Assembly (NCBI RefSeq): GCF_014898055.3
Contig: NW_023604295.1
Coordinates: forward strand, 70,830,301-70,894,300
DNA length: 64,000 bases
From: Talpa occidentalis
Lineage: Eukaryota; Chordata; Mammalia; Eulipotyphla; Talpidae
Reading direction: 5' to 3'
Part shown: positions 25,791-36,960 of the stretch, piece after piece
Layout of the letters: every line of letters starts with the position of its first letter
Numbering within the stretch: position 1 is the first letter of the stretch
Made by a program: the position numbers and the translations under genes
Notes under the pieces: model-generated
What the model was told of the DNA's origin: nothing
What the model saw: only the letters and a program-made list of their open reading frames with translations
The model's database searches: none

Positions 25791-28680
25791 TTATATTAGC
25801 ATTACTAACTTTCCATTTTTACTCATTTATTTGAAAAATAAGGAGTTAGAGATATTTTTCCTCTTTAACACAGAGTTAAATATCCACCCCCACTCCACCT
25901 GCCCTTTCTCTCCATATAGATGAGTTTTTGCATACCCATGCATGACATAATCATGTCAGATTCATTTTTGGCAAATATAAGGAGTAAAAAAATCAATATT
26001 TTGATTTACAGATAGCTATTTTTCTCCAGCTTTTGTTATTGGTGTCAGAGTTCCTTCTGTCATCGTTCTGATAGATCACAATAAAGATATTATTGCAGAA
26101 GTAAATGCTATTTTAATGATTGACTATTAGGAAATATCCTTTGAAAATTTCACAATAATCACATTAAGATTTACTTTTCAAAATGTGTCTGATTCATCAT
26201 GTGTATTAAAAAATATTAGATCTCAGTACTGAAATGTTTAACTGGTTTTGAATTGCACAGATTTTTTTTTTTTTACATATTTTTAGACCCATCTATTCTT
26301 TAAAGGGTGACATTTCAACATTTCATTGAGATTGAGATTTGCTACCCTTCTCACGTAAACCATAGATTTAGGATACACTTATTCTATGACATAAATTAAA
26401 AAAAACATTCAACTTAGCCAGCTGAGGGATCTACAGAACTTTGACACGTTCTATTCCTTGGTCCTTTCTGTTAAATTTTAAATTATACAATAAGTAAAAA
26501 GATACACTAATCAGGCATTCAATTTATTTTAAAAAGTTGACATAGAAGATTGTTTCAGTAAGATTGTGAACAATTAGCTTTTCTAAGCAATTTTTCCAGA
26601 AATATTTTCCAGCTATGTGAATCAACTAACTGAACCTTTGGATTGAAAACTATGTAACTGAAATTATAATTCACAAAAATTGATTTTGCTGTGGTCATAA
26701 AGATGCTGACAACAAGGAGGAAACATATATATGACTTGGATTTTCCTAATTAAGAACCTTAGATATCGTGCTTACCTTGATTGTTTGTGTTCTTTCTACT
26801 TTTTAATTTCTTTATCTTTTTAATTTCTTTATCTTTTTTTACACAATGCCTAGAGAATGTCTGGCATATATCAGAGATCATTTAGCACATAGGTAATTAT
26901 AAATAGAAATTGTGAGTTGTTAAGAACCTACTGAATGATTGATTAAAATGTTAATATTTACAAAGTTAAAAAAAAATAAGGCCTAGATTAAAATACTGAC
27001 TTTCAGAAGTCTTAGTTTAAATACATGAATTCCCTCTAATCCCTATAACTCCATTTTTAAATATACTACAGGACTTTTACAATCACATCTATGTATTTAG
27101 CTCTATCCTTTACTTGGTGTGTTAGAAACATAGTTCCTCATGCTCTCTAGTCTTTTCGTCCATGTTAGTGTAGCCATTTTCATAATTTCCAAAAATCAGC
27201 CTTTGTGTTAATCTCTTCAAACCTGAGAAGGACTAGGGGGACAGATGAATGAAGGTGGGTGTCTAGCACATGAAAGGTGCTTAATCAGTTCTTGAGGGGC
27301 TAGGGAAGTTAAATGAATGATGGAAAGTTAATTTTGAAAGCAAGTTTTAAAAAAACAGAGTGTAGAGAGAGGCATCATTTGGCAAAAGCACAAACAAAAT
27401 GTTGCTGCAAATAAAACTGTATCCTTTCATGATTTATTTGGACAGGTTGGCATCTTTTTAGGAAAACAGAAAGAAGAGGTGATAAAGATAGATTTTGTTC
27501 TATTGGGCTCCAGGGAGCGAAAGCTGCCATGCGCACTATGAATTCCTGGGCTCTGGGACTCACTTCACATCTACACCTCATTCCCAGGCTGAATTCCCAT
27601 CACAGCTGGCCTCGTGAAATTACAGTCTACAAAAGGACGATTTTAAGACCTTTTGGATGTTTGGTTGTCTAGCTGTTATCACTTAAATAACTAACAGGCA
27701 TTTCAAATTTTACATCATAATAATTATATTCTTGAAACTCCACCCACATTACAATTTCACTTCTTTCTTGTTCTGACACATCCCAGATACTAGCAAATCA
27801 ATTTTCCAGTTGTTAGATCAAAAACATTAAATATATCTTTGACAATGAATACCTATTCCATCACAAAATTCTTATTTGTGTAAGTGGTGTTCTGCAAGCT
27901 AAACCAAACCTATTGACACCTTGATCTTGGGCTTATAACCTTCAAGTATAAGTATGTAAATATTAATTTTTTAAGCTACCCAACTTTGGTACCATTATCT
28001 CTCCATTTTCACAGCTGTGGATTCAACCAACTACAAATCAAAACGCATACGACGTAGTGAGAATTTCAATGGTTGCATCTGTACTGAACATGTATTGGCT
28101 GTATTTCTTGTCATTATTCCCTAAACAATATAGTATAGCAACTATTTACATGGCATTTGCATTGCATTAGGTAGTATAAGTATTCTAGAGATGATTTCAA
28201 GTATATAGGAGGGGATGTGTAAGTTATATGTAAATGCCACATCCCATCATATAAGGGACTTGAGAACCTATATCCACTGGGGTCGTGGAATCAAGTTACT
28301 GCTATTACAAAGGGATGGCTCTATGCTGTCATCCAGCTTAGCAAACTACTATGGACATCATAATCTCCCACCAATGCTGCTGCAGTGCTGTCTGATGTTT
28401 CTGTCTCTACCTTCTCTATATCCTTTAGAAACCCCTTTTCTTTCTACTTTCTTTATATCCTTTAATGTTATTCAAAACAAATTTTACCACATGACTTTTC
28501 TGCTCAAGGGAGGCCAATTGTGGCCATCTCTTTTTAGAACAAATCATGCAGTCTATTCCTTTGTCCTGCTGGTGTCATAATCCTTCCCAAAGCTATTTCA
28601 CAGCAGTCAGATCCTTCCAAAACTCCATCCCCTTTTACTGAAATCACATTGGATTTCTAGGTGTTCTTTTAATTTACCTA
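25791..28680. other. AT-rich non-coding stretch
   Basis: No supportable gene over about 2.9 kb. 27360-27620 is less AT-rich and unidentified. A 17-bp tandem duplication of TTTTTAATTTCTTTATC lies near 26800-26840. Confidence 0.4.
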
Positions 28681-29050
28681 GCATACTCCTGCCCAGGGTC
28701 ATTGCAAATCCATTTTTAATTCTTTTCTCAGTGCCCCATGTTTCACACCAAAATCTTTCATGTTTCTGTTCTAATATAAACTCATTAATATTTGTTAGGA
28801 ATCTTTTGACAACTTGTTCTAAATTATGAACTACCCGATCCCTTCATATTTTATATTCCTTTCCCAGCTGCATTTCCTTTACACCAGGTACATTTTCAAG
28901 TTTATGTTCTGTACTCTTTCCATCACCAAAGTTAAGCTACATAAGAGTAGGGATGCTGTCTGTTTCACTCAATACTGTATTTCCAATATTTAGAATAGCT
29001 TATAGCATATATTTAACAGTGACTATTTATGAAATACGTAAATTATCCTA
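28681..29050 (+). mobile_element. LINE-2 3' end remnant
   Basis: Landmarks of an L2 3' region in order: TTTCCCAGCTGCATTTCC, AAGCTACATAAGAGTAGGG (consensus AAGCTCCATGAGGGCAGGG), ATGCTGTCTGTTTCACTC, CAATACTGTATTTCC, and AGAATAGCTTATAGCATATA. The L2 may extend upstream to about 28280, where a 121-codon frame arises by chance. Confidence 0.65.
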
Positions 29051-29210
29051 ATAATTTTAGTAGATATCATTGGCTATCAATTGTTTATAGATTGAGTTTC
29101 CTGTCTTTATTTTTGTAGGCTAGTAATTTTTTCCATTTTATTTCTCATATTTTTTTTTATTTTCTTACTAAAGTTGAGTTTTGTGCTTTTGCCTTGTCTT
29201 ATTGTTCTTT

Positions 29211-29458
29211 TTTTTTTTTAAGAGCTGGGGTACAGGCCAGAGACATGGTGGGTGAGAGGATTCACCAGAGACAGAGCAGGGAACAGAACAGGCAGACCTA
29301 CTGAAATACACTGCTGAGGGGAGCAGCGGGCGAGACAGGAGAGGTCTGCTGCGCCATGTGGGCTGCTCCCCCGGCTGGCCAGGGATCCAACGCATGCTGC
29401 AGAGGCTGCGGACTGCTTCACAGTGCGGTGCCCAACCCCCTGCGCCACCAGGGAGGTC
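29211..29458 (-). mobile_element. tRNA-Glu-derived SINE, type B, lacking the (AAAT)n tail
   Basis: Reverse-strand copy. On the SINE strand the body ends CCCAGCTCTT and goes straight into poly(A). The usual GTATGCATAAATAAATAAA part, with its AATAAA signals, is missing. TSD CTTATTGTTCTTT at 29198-29210 and 29459-29471. Confidence 0.9.
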
Positions 29459-29471
29459 CTTATTGTTCTTT

Positions 29472-30519
29472 TTTAAAAATCGTTATAGACTCTATTCCTG
29501 GCATAGCTTGTTTCCTATGTTACATGATTTGTAATTATAAAATTTAATTTTAATTCCTATTCATTTAATCTTCAGAATTTATTTTGTGATAGTTTTTAAT
29601 ACCTAAATAGGTTTCTGTTTGATTTTTTTTCTTTTCTGTTTTTGCTTGTTTGTTGTTGCTATTGCTATATGTTTGTTTTTGATTTCAGCAAACATGACCA
29701 AAGTATTTGATTGGGAAAAAAATGCACTAAGGCTGGAGATAGCTAACTAAAATGTAATATATCCTTTTCCTCCCCTCTCTCTTCATCCAATATAACCTAT
29801 CTTTCAAACATTTCAATTTTCTCATGCTGTTTCCTAGCTCAATTGTTTCCAACATCCATCACTTTTGGCACATGTCTCCTCATTCATACTTAGGATTTTT
29901 GAAAGGAAATATAAAAAGTTTGCAAATACAAAAGCTATGTCTGTTACAAAGAAGAAATCAGAGAGACAATTATTTAGTTTAAAGATAACAATTGTGAAAT
30001 ATTTGGTGTAAATGAGAATATTGTACAATATAGAAGCTGATACCTATTTTTGTTTATATTTCAATATCTCCTGAAATTGAAAATTTATTACCAAACAAAA
30101 ATGAAACTTGAGAATGCACTTTTGCTGAAAATTAAATTCTTAGCCTGTCAAAAGTAGCACATATTTTGCTAGTATTACTCTATCGTGATCTCATGCTTTC
30201 ATAACAAATATGAGTCATTTTTATCTAATTTATTTGGTTTCACATTTCAAATAATGTTGTATCATTGTAGCTGTGCTGTATCACTGAGTTTTACACATGG
30301 ATGATAAAAAATAAAATAGCTTATACAAGCAGCATGTTAAAATATACCTCAAAAGTTAAAACTTAAATTTTCAGATTGAAAGTTAGGCAACATCAAACGA
30401 CATGTGACAAATGAGCCCCATAATTAATCACCCACAAAATTATGATCACACTAGCAACCAAAACAATTATACTTTTCCTAGGAAAATGACTCCTAAAGTT
30501 ATTCAGGACATGGTTCACT
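29472..30519. other. AT-rich non-coding stretch
   Basis: I see no gene or nameable repeat. Confidence 0.4.
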
Positions 30520-30850
30520 TTACATAGTTTTGTGTTAGTTTCCTATCACTAGAGTAATGAATTACCACAAACTTAACCATATAAAAAACATATATTTATT
30601 TTCTTAAGTTCTGAAGGTCAGAAGTCTAAATTCAAGGTGGCAGTAGAGCTTTCTTCTTTCTAGAAGCTTCAGGGAGAATTCATTGCCTTGTTTTTTCCAG
30701 CTCTGGGAGACTGCTTCCTTCCATCACACCAACTTTTTGATTCCTAACCACCACTACTGAGTGGGCTTCCTGGCTCCTTCTTAAAGGATGCTCATAATTA
30801 AATTGGGCTCATCTGGACCATCCAAAAAAAAATCCTTATCTTAAATAACT
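30520..30850 (-). mobile_element. Ancient MaLR-like LTR repeat, antisense
   Basis: Plus-strand text GTTAGTTTCCTATCACTAGA, TTACCACAAACTTAACC, TTCTGAAGGTCAGAAGTC and AATTCAAGGTGGCAGTAGAG follows a very common mammalian repeat read in reverse (GTTAGTTTCCTATTGCTGCT...TCTGGAGGTCAGAAGTCC). I believe it is of the MLT/MaLR type, but the subfamily is uncertain. Confidence 0.6.
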
Positions 30851-31689
30851 GTCTACATCATACCTACAAAGTCCATTTTACAATAGTGAAGAACATACTC
30901 ACAGCCTACATGCAGCTGCTGTTGGGGCCAGTATATTCAGCCTATTGGACATTAATAAAATTTGAACATTCCTACACACATAATGCATATGTGCAGTTGT
31001 TTAGTTATCTGAATGAAATTGTTCAAATAAAACACGGAATGTTCTCAGTTGGTTCAGTTGCACTGTGTAGTACTAGTAGATTAAAATGCTAAACACAGAT
31101 AATCATTTTGGGGGAGGTTATATTCTGCACTATTCTCAGATCTGGTTTGTCTGTAACAGATTTTCTGTTTTCCTCTTTTTGCCTCTGACAGTCACATTGA
31201 TGCTTCTCTTATCTGTGTTGGAAGAATTTTAGTGTTGCATGCTGGGAACATTGGTTAGTCAAACACATTGGTCATTGACTGATATTGATTTAATTTTAGT
31301 ATATCAAAACTCACAGCATATCTTAGCCCCTAGATTTGAGCTTATCGCCATGTTAAAACAACTTCAACAATCTTGTCATTTCAATTTTTCACACTTTTTC
31401 ATTTGTTATTTTGACAACCATATACCACAACACATATCAATAGGTAATAATGTAGAAAAATATGAAAACTTCATATTGAAAATTTCAAACTTTATGTCAC
31501 AGATAAAGTTATTTTAAAATAACACTGATCCAGGACTATTGAGAATCATCTTTCTGATAAATTTCTCTTAATCTTCAATACTAACTTTTCTTTTTTTTTT
31601 TTCATTTTTCTTGCTATTTTTAGTGAAGAGGAACACTTTCAAGCCCAACACTATTCTTCCTCCCAGTCAATGCTATATCAAAACATTTC
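30851..31689. other. AT-rich non-coding stretch
   Basis: The frame at 31239-31517 has no recognisable domain, and nothing else was identified. Confidence 0.4.
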
Positions 31690-31855
31690 ATGGTTTAGCA
31701 AACTATGGTCAGGTCAATTCTGCCTGATCATTTTAAAGACCACTTGTTTAATTATCAGCCATAACTGATTTGCACTACAATGATAAAGTTGAGCATCTGC
31801 AAAAGAGAACTGCATTTACTATATGGTCCTTTACAGACTAGTTATCTGACTATTG
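31690..31855. mobile_element. hAT-Charlie-like DNA transposon remnant, opposite orientation
   Basis: GGTTTAGCAAACTATGGTCA, then AGCCATAACTGATTTGCACT, ACAATGATAAAGTTGAG and TATATGGTCCTTTACAGAC, corresponds to the complement of the element seen at 25605-25790 (consensus landmarks TTGCACTACAACGGCAGAG, TCTGGCCCTTTACAGAAA). Diverged and incomplete. Confidence 0.6.
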
Positions 31856-32040
31856 ATTGAAAGTATGAAAGGGTTGAATCGCACCAGCCAGTAGAAAGTG
31901 ATGTTTTTAAGGCACTTGGACTATATTTGTTACATAACAAATATTTGATGCCAATTTATAATTATTAGTACAATCACTTATGCCAAGTAAAACAGAATGG
32001 TTTTTGAAACACTATGTATTTCATCTTCCATATGATTTTA

Positions 32041-32433
32041 TTTTTTTTACTTTTTTAAGATAGATTTATTTATTTCTTTATTTCTTTATTCATTCATTCA
32101 TTCATTCATTTATTTATACAAGAACCAGGGTATAGGCTTTATTTTTGCTGTGTTGTGTTGTGTTTTTTTTTTAAGATTTATTTATTTTATACATATAAGA
32201 ACTGGGGTACAGGCCAGAGGTGTGGGGGGTCAGAGGATTCACTAGAGACATAGTGGGGAACAGAACAGGCAGATTGACAGAAATACACTGCTGAGGGGAG
32301 CAGCAGGAGAAACAGAAGAGGTCTGCCCTGCCATGTGGGTAACTCCCAGGCTGGCCGGGATAGAACCCATGCTGCAGAGCCTGTGTATAGCTTCACAGAG
32401 CTGTGCTCAACCGCCTGTGTCACCAGGGAGGGC
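32041..32433 (-). mobile_element. tRNA-Glu-derived SINE, type B, with a second partial SINE tail attached
   Basis: A full-length reverse-strand SINE (about 32166-32433) is preceded on the plus strand by another tail segment. This holds poly(T)/AAGATAGATTTATT, a (TTCA)n tract at 32087-32111, and TTTATTTATACAAGAACCAGGG from about 32110, and it ends at about 32137. One TSD, CTTCCATATGATTTTA at 32025-32040 and 32434-32449, encloses the whole 393-bp unit. On the SINE strand the order is head, body, tail, poly(A), a CA-rich linker, then a second body end and tail. No second head is present. Confidence 0.88.
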
Positions 32434-32559
32434 CTTCCATATGATTTTATATTGATACATCCAGTTGTTTGTTTGCATGTACACACGATGTCTTCAAACA
32501 ATTATCTTTCAACTGTACAATGACTCATTCAATCTTTGTTCCTTTCCTTTGATTGCTGC

Positions 32560-33130
32560 CATAGAAAGGCAATATAAACTTTGCAACATTTAAAGCCAAT
32601 GTTTTCTCTTCTGTTTCCTTAAAACTGTTGACTGCTTTTCATTGCTCTTTGCATAAAATACAAAAATAATTTGAATAGCATAAAACACACTAAATCTGAA
32701 AACTGTTGTTTCTGCTCCTTACATTTCCCTCCCTTTATACTCATTATGGTCAATTGACTTGTCAATATACTAGTTTATCTTTTCATTTCCAGAATGATCT
32801 AATCACTTTTCACTCCTTAGAGTCTTCTTTCCCTTGTACTTCAAGTCTTAGCTTAAATTTAAATAATTTAAGCCTTCATTTTTGCTCAAGATATATTAAC
32901 TCATGCCATTGATTTCACTCATAATTATTATTTCTTTTCCTTCACAGCCCTTAAAATAACATAATATTATTTATATGGATTTTACTTTATTGAGTGTTAC
33001 TCTCTCCCAGTACACTATAAACTTAACAAGGAAAGAAACTGAGTCTGGTCTACTTGATCCCCTGACCCATGCTAATACCTAGAACTAGGCACAATAGCTG
33101 ACAAACATTGAGTAAATATTTGTGGAATAT
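32560..33130 (+). mobile_element. LINE-2 3' end remnant
   Basis: From CTTCAAGTCTTAGCTTAAAT (consensus AGGTCTCAGCTCAAATG) through ACACTATAAACTTAACAAGG to CCTAGAACTAGGCACAATAG and TGAGTAAATATTTGTGGAAT, the order is that of an L2 3' end. It is strongly diverged. Confidence 0.7.
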
Positions 33131-33503
33131 TCCTTTGACTTGTGACACTTATATAGTGCTCTTCTACATTTACTATTTTATACTTGACATTTTAGACTTT
33201 TTTTTATCCTCAGCAAAATTCTCCAATTTGGGGCATTTTCCTACTGTTTAGTTTTCAGTATTTCTTTCTTACCCTGTGTGAGCCACTAACTACTTTGAGA
33301 ACTCTCACCACTGTTCAGTTACTTGTATCTATATTAGGTAATCTGGCACTAACTAGCTTGAAATAAACCTATCAGAGATATACTAACCCTAAAGTCATGG
33401 ATACAACTGATATTATAACTAAATGAAACAACAGAAATTATTTTTAATTGACTTGTTTGAAAGGAAAAGAAAACCAAAAATGTTTCCCATTAGGTGTTCC
33501 ATT
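33131..33503. other. AT-rich non-coding stretch
   Basis: I see nothing recognisable. Confidence 0.4.
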
Positions 33504-33516
33504 AGAACCAAGAACA

Positions 33517-33800
33517 GGGCCTCCCTGGTGGTGCAGTGGTTGAACGCTGGGTTGCGAAGCTGCCCGTGGCCTCTGCAGCGCCGGTTCGATCCCCAGCTGC
33601 TCCCCAGCCACCAGAGGAGGGTCCCACATGGTGTGCAGACCTCTCCTGCCACCCTCTGCTCCGCTCAGCAGTGTACTTCGGTCCTTCTGCCTGCTCTGCT
33701 CCCCGCTCTGGCTCTGGTGAATTCTCTCACTCTCCCGCTCTTCTGACTGTACCCAGTGTATGTATAAATAAATAAATAAATCTTTAAAAAAAAAAAAAAA
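33517..33800 (+). mobile_element. tRNA-Glu-derived SINE, type A
   Basis: Full-length copy: head CTCCCTGGTGGTGCAGTGG, GGTTCGATCC B box, body, tail GTATAAATAAATAAATAAATC, long poly(A). Perfect 13-bp TSD AGAACCAAGAACA at 33504-33516 and 33801-33813. Low divergence from the type A pattern. Confidence 0.94.
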
Positions 33801-33813
33801 AGAACCAAGAACA

Positions 33814-34164
33814 AACCAGACAATTCTTATTCTGGTTCATCCATTGAGTTGGCATAGTACAAATGTGCTGGTCACTTATAAAGGAGAACGAAGGTAAAAC
33901 AAGAGAACAATTGGCAAGCATTTCAGTGGACCTGACCAGTGAACTGCAGTATAATCTCTCATACAGTTATAAAGTAAACGAAAAAAAAAAAAGCTTAGTC
34001 TAATTCAAACTGCACATATGAAAAACGTGCATTTAATAACCACAATATTTCAAAGTAATTTTTTCCTCATTAACAAATATGCACCCCCCAAAAAAAATAG
34101 TTCACATGTTGTATATATTCCAAATAGCAAGCACTGGCATTTTATGATCCATATTTACTTTATG
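33814..34164. other. AT-rich non-coding stretch
   Basis: No gene is supported. The frame at 34018-34368 runs into an L2 remnant. Confidence 0.4.
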
Positions 34165-34290
34165 CTAGAGACCAAATTCTATAAGGGCAAGGATTTTTCA
34201 TTGGTTTTTGTACTATTATGTCCAATATGTCTAATATGGAACAGTAACTGGTACATTAGTGGATACTCAATAACTTTTTGTTTAAATAGT
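34165..34290 (+). mobile_element. LINE-2 3' terminal fragment
   Basis: ATAAGGGCAAGGATTTTTCA, then ACTATTATGTCC, ATATGGAACAGTAACTGGTA and GTGGATACTCAATAAC, fits the L2 end pattern GAGGGCAGGGACT...CAGTGCCTGGCACATAGT...GTGCTCAATAAA. Confidence 0.7.
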
Positions 34291-36387
34291 GTTAATGCTG
34301 TCACATTTAATACATTATCAATTTCATATAAGGAATTTTTAGCTAGGAGAAAAATTAAGCCTCCCTAAAGTCAATTAACATGCATACATGCTTTGTTTTT
34401 ATTTCTAGTATAATTTATTACTTGCACTTGAATATATTGCTAGACTAATGGTGGGAGGATTAAGGCCATGATGCAAATTCAATCTCTTACTTTTATTTAA
34501 ATCTCCCTCTTAAAATATTAAAAACATATTAGGTGGTCTAGCTACTTTTTGCTATGCTGCACCATTCTTGAAATCTTTTTATAACTCTAATCTCATATAG
34601 ATGTGTTTCCCTGAGGAAAACACAGTCTTTTTAAATTTATTTATTTATTTCAGGGGGTAACATTGACTTAGAGCATTGTATGTGATTTAGAGGTATTGTT
34701 TAATAACTCTCTTCATCACGCCTTTTCCTCATACAAAGTAATTACAGTTTTAGGGAACCCTGAAAGAAATTGCAAAGTTGATTTATGAGCCTGCAACCCT
34801 TATGCATGATTCCTATGTCTCTATAAAGTTAAAAATGCCTGAAATCTACTGATATGAATTAAGTTTCAATAATTTAAGGTGTCAACTTTTCTACAGACTA
34901 TTAATGCAGAGAAGTGTTTTGACTCCCCTATTTAATGAGCTCTGGTATCTTCATCTAGATCTGGGAAACCTGAAGACAAAGAAGGGGCCATTTTCACATC
35001 TACTGTCTGCTTAAAGTGTTTCCCTGAATCCCTGAAGCAATGACATTTCAAGTGAAAATCTAACCCACACAAACTGTAGAAATAAGCCATGCCTATAAAG
35101 TGCCAATATGCCTTGTTGAACAGTAAAAAGACGTTGCATTTGTATGACACCATATCACCAATTTTGAAAAGTGAAAACAAAACAACCCAAAACTTTGCCT
35201 TTCTCATACTCTATTTCTTCTCTATATAAGATCCAGAACACACTCAAGTGACAGAGCCATTCAAAATGTCACCTCATTTTGCTAGATTTGGGATAGGATA
35301 CAGCCTTAATAGTGGAACATGAACAAATACACGAACAATACATGGACAAAGAAATGCATGTTAAAATATCAAAAGAAGGCAAAAGCGCACTTAGATAAGG
35401 ACACAGAGCAGATACTCTTGAGTTTCTGTCCTGGAATCTAGGTGACAAAAGATGATGGGGATAGTTACATGGGCTTGTGCTGATAAATTCAAAAGCCAAA
35501 AATTAGTCCTCCAGTCATATGAAACTTAATAAAGTCACCTCATTCATTTCTGTCTTCTCTTCATACTTTTGTAGCTTTTAATACAAACTGAAAAAAAATT
35601 CCATATTTAATCTTTGTGAGAATGTGAGATTAAGCGGTTTTGTTTTGTAAAAAGAAAATACTTGTTGAAAATTGGGAAGTGAAACAAAAAGGGAGGCCAG
35701 GGAAGAAAGCATGTATTACAAAGAGAACTACCACTGTGAGTGACTGAAGCTTAGATCCTTGAGGAAGCTGCAGGAAACAGGGCAGAGCCCACTCCTCTAT
35801 TTCACCACCAAGGAAACCACTCAATTGTTGGTTAAGGCTGCCTTCAGAGGGTGTTAATTTCCTACCCCTTCAGGCCTAACTCCTAGGCAGGCAGACAGAC
35901 ACTCCCTGACTTCAAAGAGAGATGAGAGGGGAATGCACATACTGGAAATGGAAAGGTAGAAAAGCCTGGAGAGAGTGGTGAAGTACTAAGCTCTGCTGCA
36001 CATGTTACTGGATATTTTATATAAAACCAACATGTTTGATTAAATACATAGTATTTAAATTAATTAAAAGTAAGCATATTAAACAAATTCCTTATGTTCT
36101 TTCTGAAAGACCAAGACCAAGAAACTGTTAATGTTCCACTTTATATATTAAAGAGTCTTATATTGGAATTAATGTATCTATAATTAAAAGAAATAACATT
36201 CTTACATCTTTTTGTTCTAAAGAGCAAAATAGCCTTCCAGAATATCTCTGCCAAACAGTGTGTATACTTCCAATTGTAACATGTAAATATACCCTTCCAA
36301 CACAAGGAATGAACTATTATTTTATCCTTATACTGAGAAGAGAAAAAACTAGTTGATAAGTGTTTTAATTTGATTTCATTTGATTTC
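34291..36387. other. Non-coding stretch
   Basis: About 2.1 kb without a supportable gene. 34625-34745 loosely resembles an antisense L1 3' end. 35690-35990 is less AT-rich and unidentified. Confidence 0.4.
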
Positions 36388-36960
36388 AAAGGATTTCTAT
36401 TGCTGTTGTGATGAATTATCACAAACTTGGTAGCTTCAAAATAAATGTACTATCTTTTATTTATGAAATTCAGAAGTTGAAGTCCATCTCTATGGGCTTA
36501 CATCAAGGTCTCCTTGGTTGCATTCCTTCTGGAAAATGTAGGTAGAGGAGAATCCATTTCTCTGACAACATGTGGAGACTGCCCACTTCACTGAACTAAT
36601 ACATAATTCCATCTTCAAAGCTATTGTGGTCATACTCACAGCACATCATTTTTTTTAATATTCATTTATTTATGCATACAAGAACTGGGGTGTAGACCAG
36701 AGGTGCAAGGGGGTGAGAAGATTCACCAGAGACAGCAGGGAGCAGAACAGGGAGATCTACTGAACTACATTGCTGAGGGGAGCAGGGGGGGAGAGAGGAG
36801 AGATTTGCTGTGCCATGTGGGTTGCTCCTGGCTGGCGGGGAATCAAACTCTCAACATCATTCTGATATGTCTGGCTTTCTCCCCCATTTTCTAAGACCTG
36901 TGTAATTACCTTGGGCCCACTCACAGAATACAGCATGATTCCCTTATTTTAAGGTCAGAG
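36388..36960 (-). mobile_element. Ancient MaLR-like repeat, antisense, split by a SINE
   Basis: Left part (36388-36642): GGATTTCTATTGCTGTTGTG, ATCACAAACTTGGTAGCTTC, CAGAAGTTGAAGTCCATC. Right part (36862-36960): TTACCTTGGGCCCACTCACA, TTATTTTAAGGTCAGAG. The two parts are collinear pieces of the same old repeat type as at 30520-30850, separated by the SINE at 36651-36853. Confidence 0.6.
36651..36853 (-). mobile_element. tRNA-Glu-derived SINE, type B, 5'-truncated
   Basis: Reverse-strand copy with tail and body present but ending near the B box (GGCGGGGAATCAAACTC). About 60-70 bp of the tRNA head is missing. The short TSD ACATCATT at 36643-36650 and 36854-36861 flanks it, so the truncation happened at integration. 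It is inserted in the older MaLR-like repeat. Confidence 0.88.

Noticed and set aside
28215..28580. 121-codon plus-strand frame
   Set aside because: It lies in or next to L2-like sequence, has no recognised domain, and is of a length expected by chance in 64 kb.
33517..33600. tRNA gene at a SINE head (A and B boxes present)
   Set aside because: The sequence continues into the SINE body and poly(A) tail with a TSD. It has no cloverleaf or tRNA 3' end, so it is the SINE promoter.
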